Source: Armatimonadota bacterium | Lineage (GTDB): Bacteria; Armatimonadota; Fimbriimonadia; Fimbriimonadales; Fimbriimonadaceae | Assembly (NCBI GenBank): GCA_023423495.1 | Contig: JAFAFM010000169.1 | Location: 1-14,112, forward strand | Direction of reading: 5' to 3' | Length of the DNA stretch: 14,112 bases | In this document: piece after piece, positions 13,935-14,112 of the stretch | Position numbering within the stretch: position 1 is the stretch's first letter | How the letters are laid out: each line of letters opens with the position of its first letter | Position numbers and translations under genes: made by a program | The notes under the pieces: generated by a model | The model's input: only the letters and a program-made list of their open reading frames with translations | What the model was told of the DNA's origin: nothing | The model's database searches: none

Positions 13935-13964
13935 TTGATAGTTTGGACGTTCTAAGCGTATAAA
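13935..13964 (+). promoter_or_regulatory. sigma70-type promoter of hrcA
   Basis: TTGATA (13935-13940) and TATAAA (13959-13964) are 18 bases apart, close to the consensus. The -10 box lies 44 bases before the first in-frame ATG (14008). No CIRCE-type inverted repeat is seen between them. The promoter begins right at the start codon of the divergent M1 gene. Confidence 0.6.
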
Positions 13965-14007
13965 CAAGTACGCGCGTTCGGCTCTCCCCCTGAAATTTGG
14001 CATACTT

Positions 14008-14112
14008 ATGGAGCCTCCGCCATCGCAGACCATGGATGATCTCGACCCCAGAAAGCAGTCGATCTTGCACGCTGTCGTGATCGAATATGTCAGCGGGGCC
14101 GAACCTGTGGGC
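14008..14112 (+). CDS. hrcA: heat-inducible transcription repressor HrcA, N-terminal end only
   Basis: 35 codons run to the window edge. DPRKQSILHAVVIEYVSGAE plus PVG matches the family's opening (RxxxIL..iV.eYi..aePVGS), the winged-helix DNA-binding part. HrcA represses chaperone genes by binding CIRCE and is refolded by GroEL. The ATG at 14008 is in frame; another at 14032 removes eight residues (EPPPSQT) and could be the true start, since the family usually begins a few residues before the RxxxIL motif. The rest of the gene is outside the window. Confidence 0.85.
   Translation, partial: MEPPPSQTMDDLDPRKQSILHAVVIEYVSGAEPVG

Noticed and set aside
1..14112. CRISPR array, tRNA, rRNA, insertion sequence or prophage
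   Set aside because: No regular spaced repeats, cloverleaf-like segments, transposase or integrase motifs or flanking inverted repeats were seen on either strand.

Overview
The window looks like a piece of chromosome from a deep-branching, moderately GC-rich bacterium (about 55% GC by eye). The gene content and style fit Armatimonadota/Fimbriimonadia best, but this is an inference from family resemblance; no 16S gene is present and I ran no search. Many starts lack a strong Shine-Dalgarno sequence. Apart from 12 bp past an edge gene and the intergenic gaps, nearly every base is coding.

Left part (1-5361): a small membrane-anchored protein is encoded on the minus strand, with its own terminator. 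Divergent from it runs a plus-strand housekeeping run: ffh (signal recognition particle GTPase), rpsP (ribosomal protein bS16 with a long Ala/Glu/Pro tail), a KH-domain RNA-binding protein (khpA type), rimM (16S processing), obgE (50S assembly GTPase), nadD (NAD synthesis) and rsfS (ribosome silencing factor). obgE-nadD-rsfS are joined by 4-base ATGA overlaps. The run is about ribosome assembly and protein targeting. trmD and rplS, which usually follow rimM, are not there.

Middle part (5362-9947): after a 112-base gap with a possible promoter come an unrecognised 144-residue helical protein and, 3 bases on, a 384-residue protein with a duplicated N-terminal helical unit, a TPR-like part and a three-helix membrane end. 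These meet, with a single base between stop codons, a minus-strand cluster that reads ispG (MEP isoprenoid pathway, a compact version of the plant/chlamydial type), a tiny two-helix membrane protein, radC (JAB/MPN+ domain) and a translin-family RNA-binding protein. The members overlap or nearly abut, so they are probably co-transcribed.

Right part (9947-14112): a minus-strand group encodes an M1-type zinc metallopeptidase, then a secreted SUMF1/FGE-sulfatase-domain protein and a Tat-signal Gfo/Idh/MocA oxidoreductase, which ends in a hairpin. This group faces the cell envelope. At the right edge, divergent from the peptidase, begins hrcA (heat-shock repressor) behind a good sigma70-like promoter and without a visible CIRCE operator; grpE/dnaJ would be expected beyond the window.

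No CRISPR array, tRNA, rRNA, insertion sequence or phage gene is visible. The most interesting items are the radC/translin overlap, the unknown pair after rsfS, the one-residue-short zinc motif of the M1 protein and the compact plant-like IspG.
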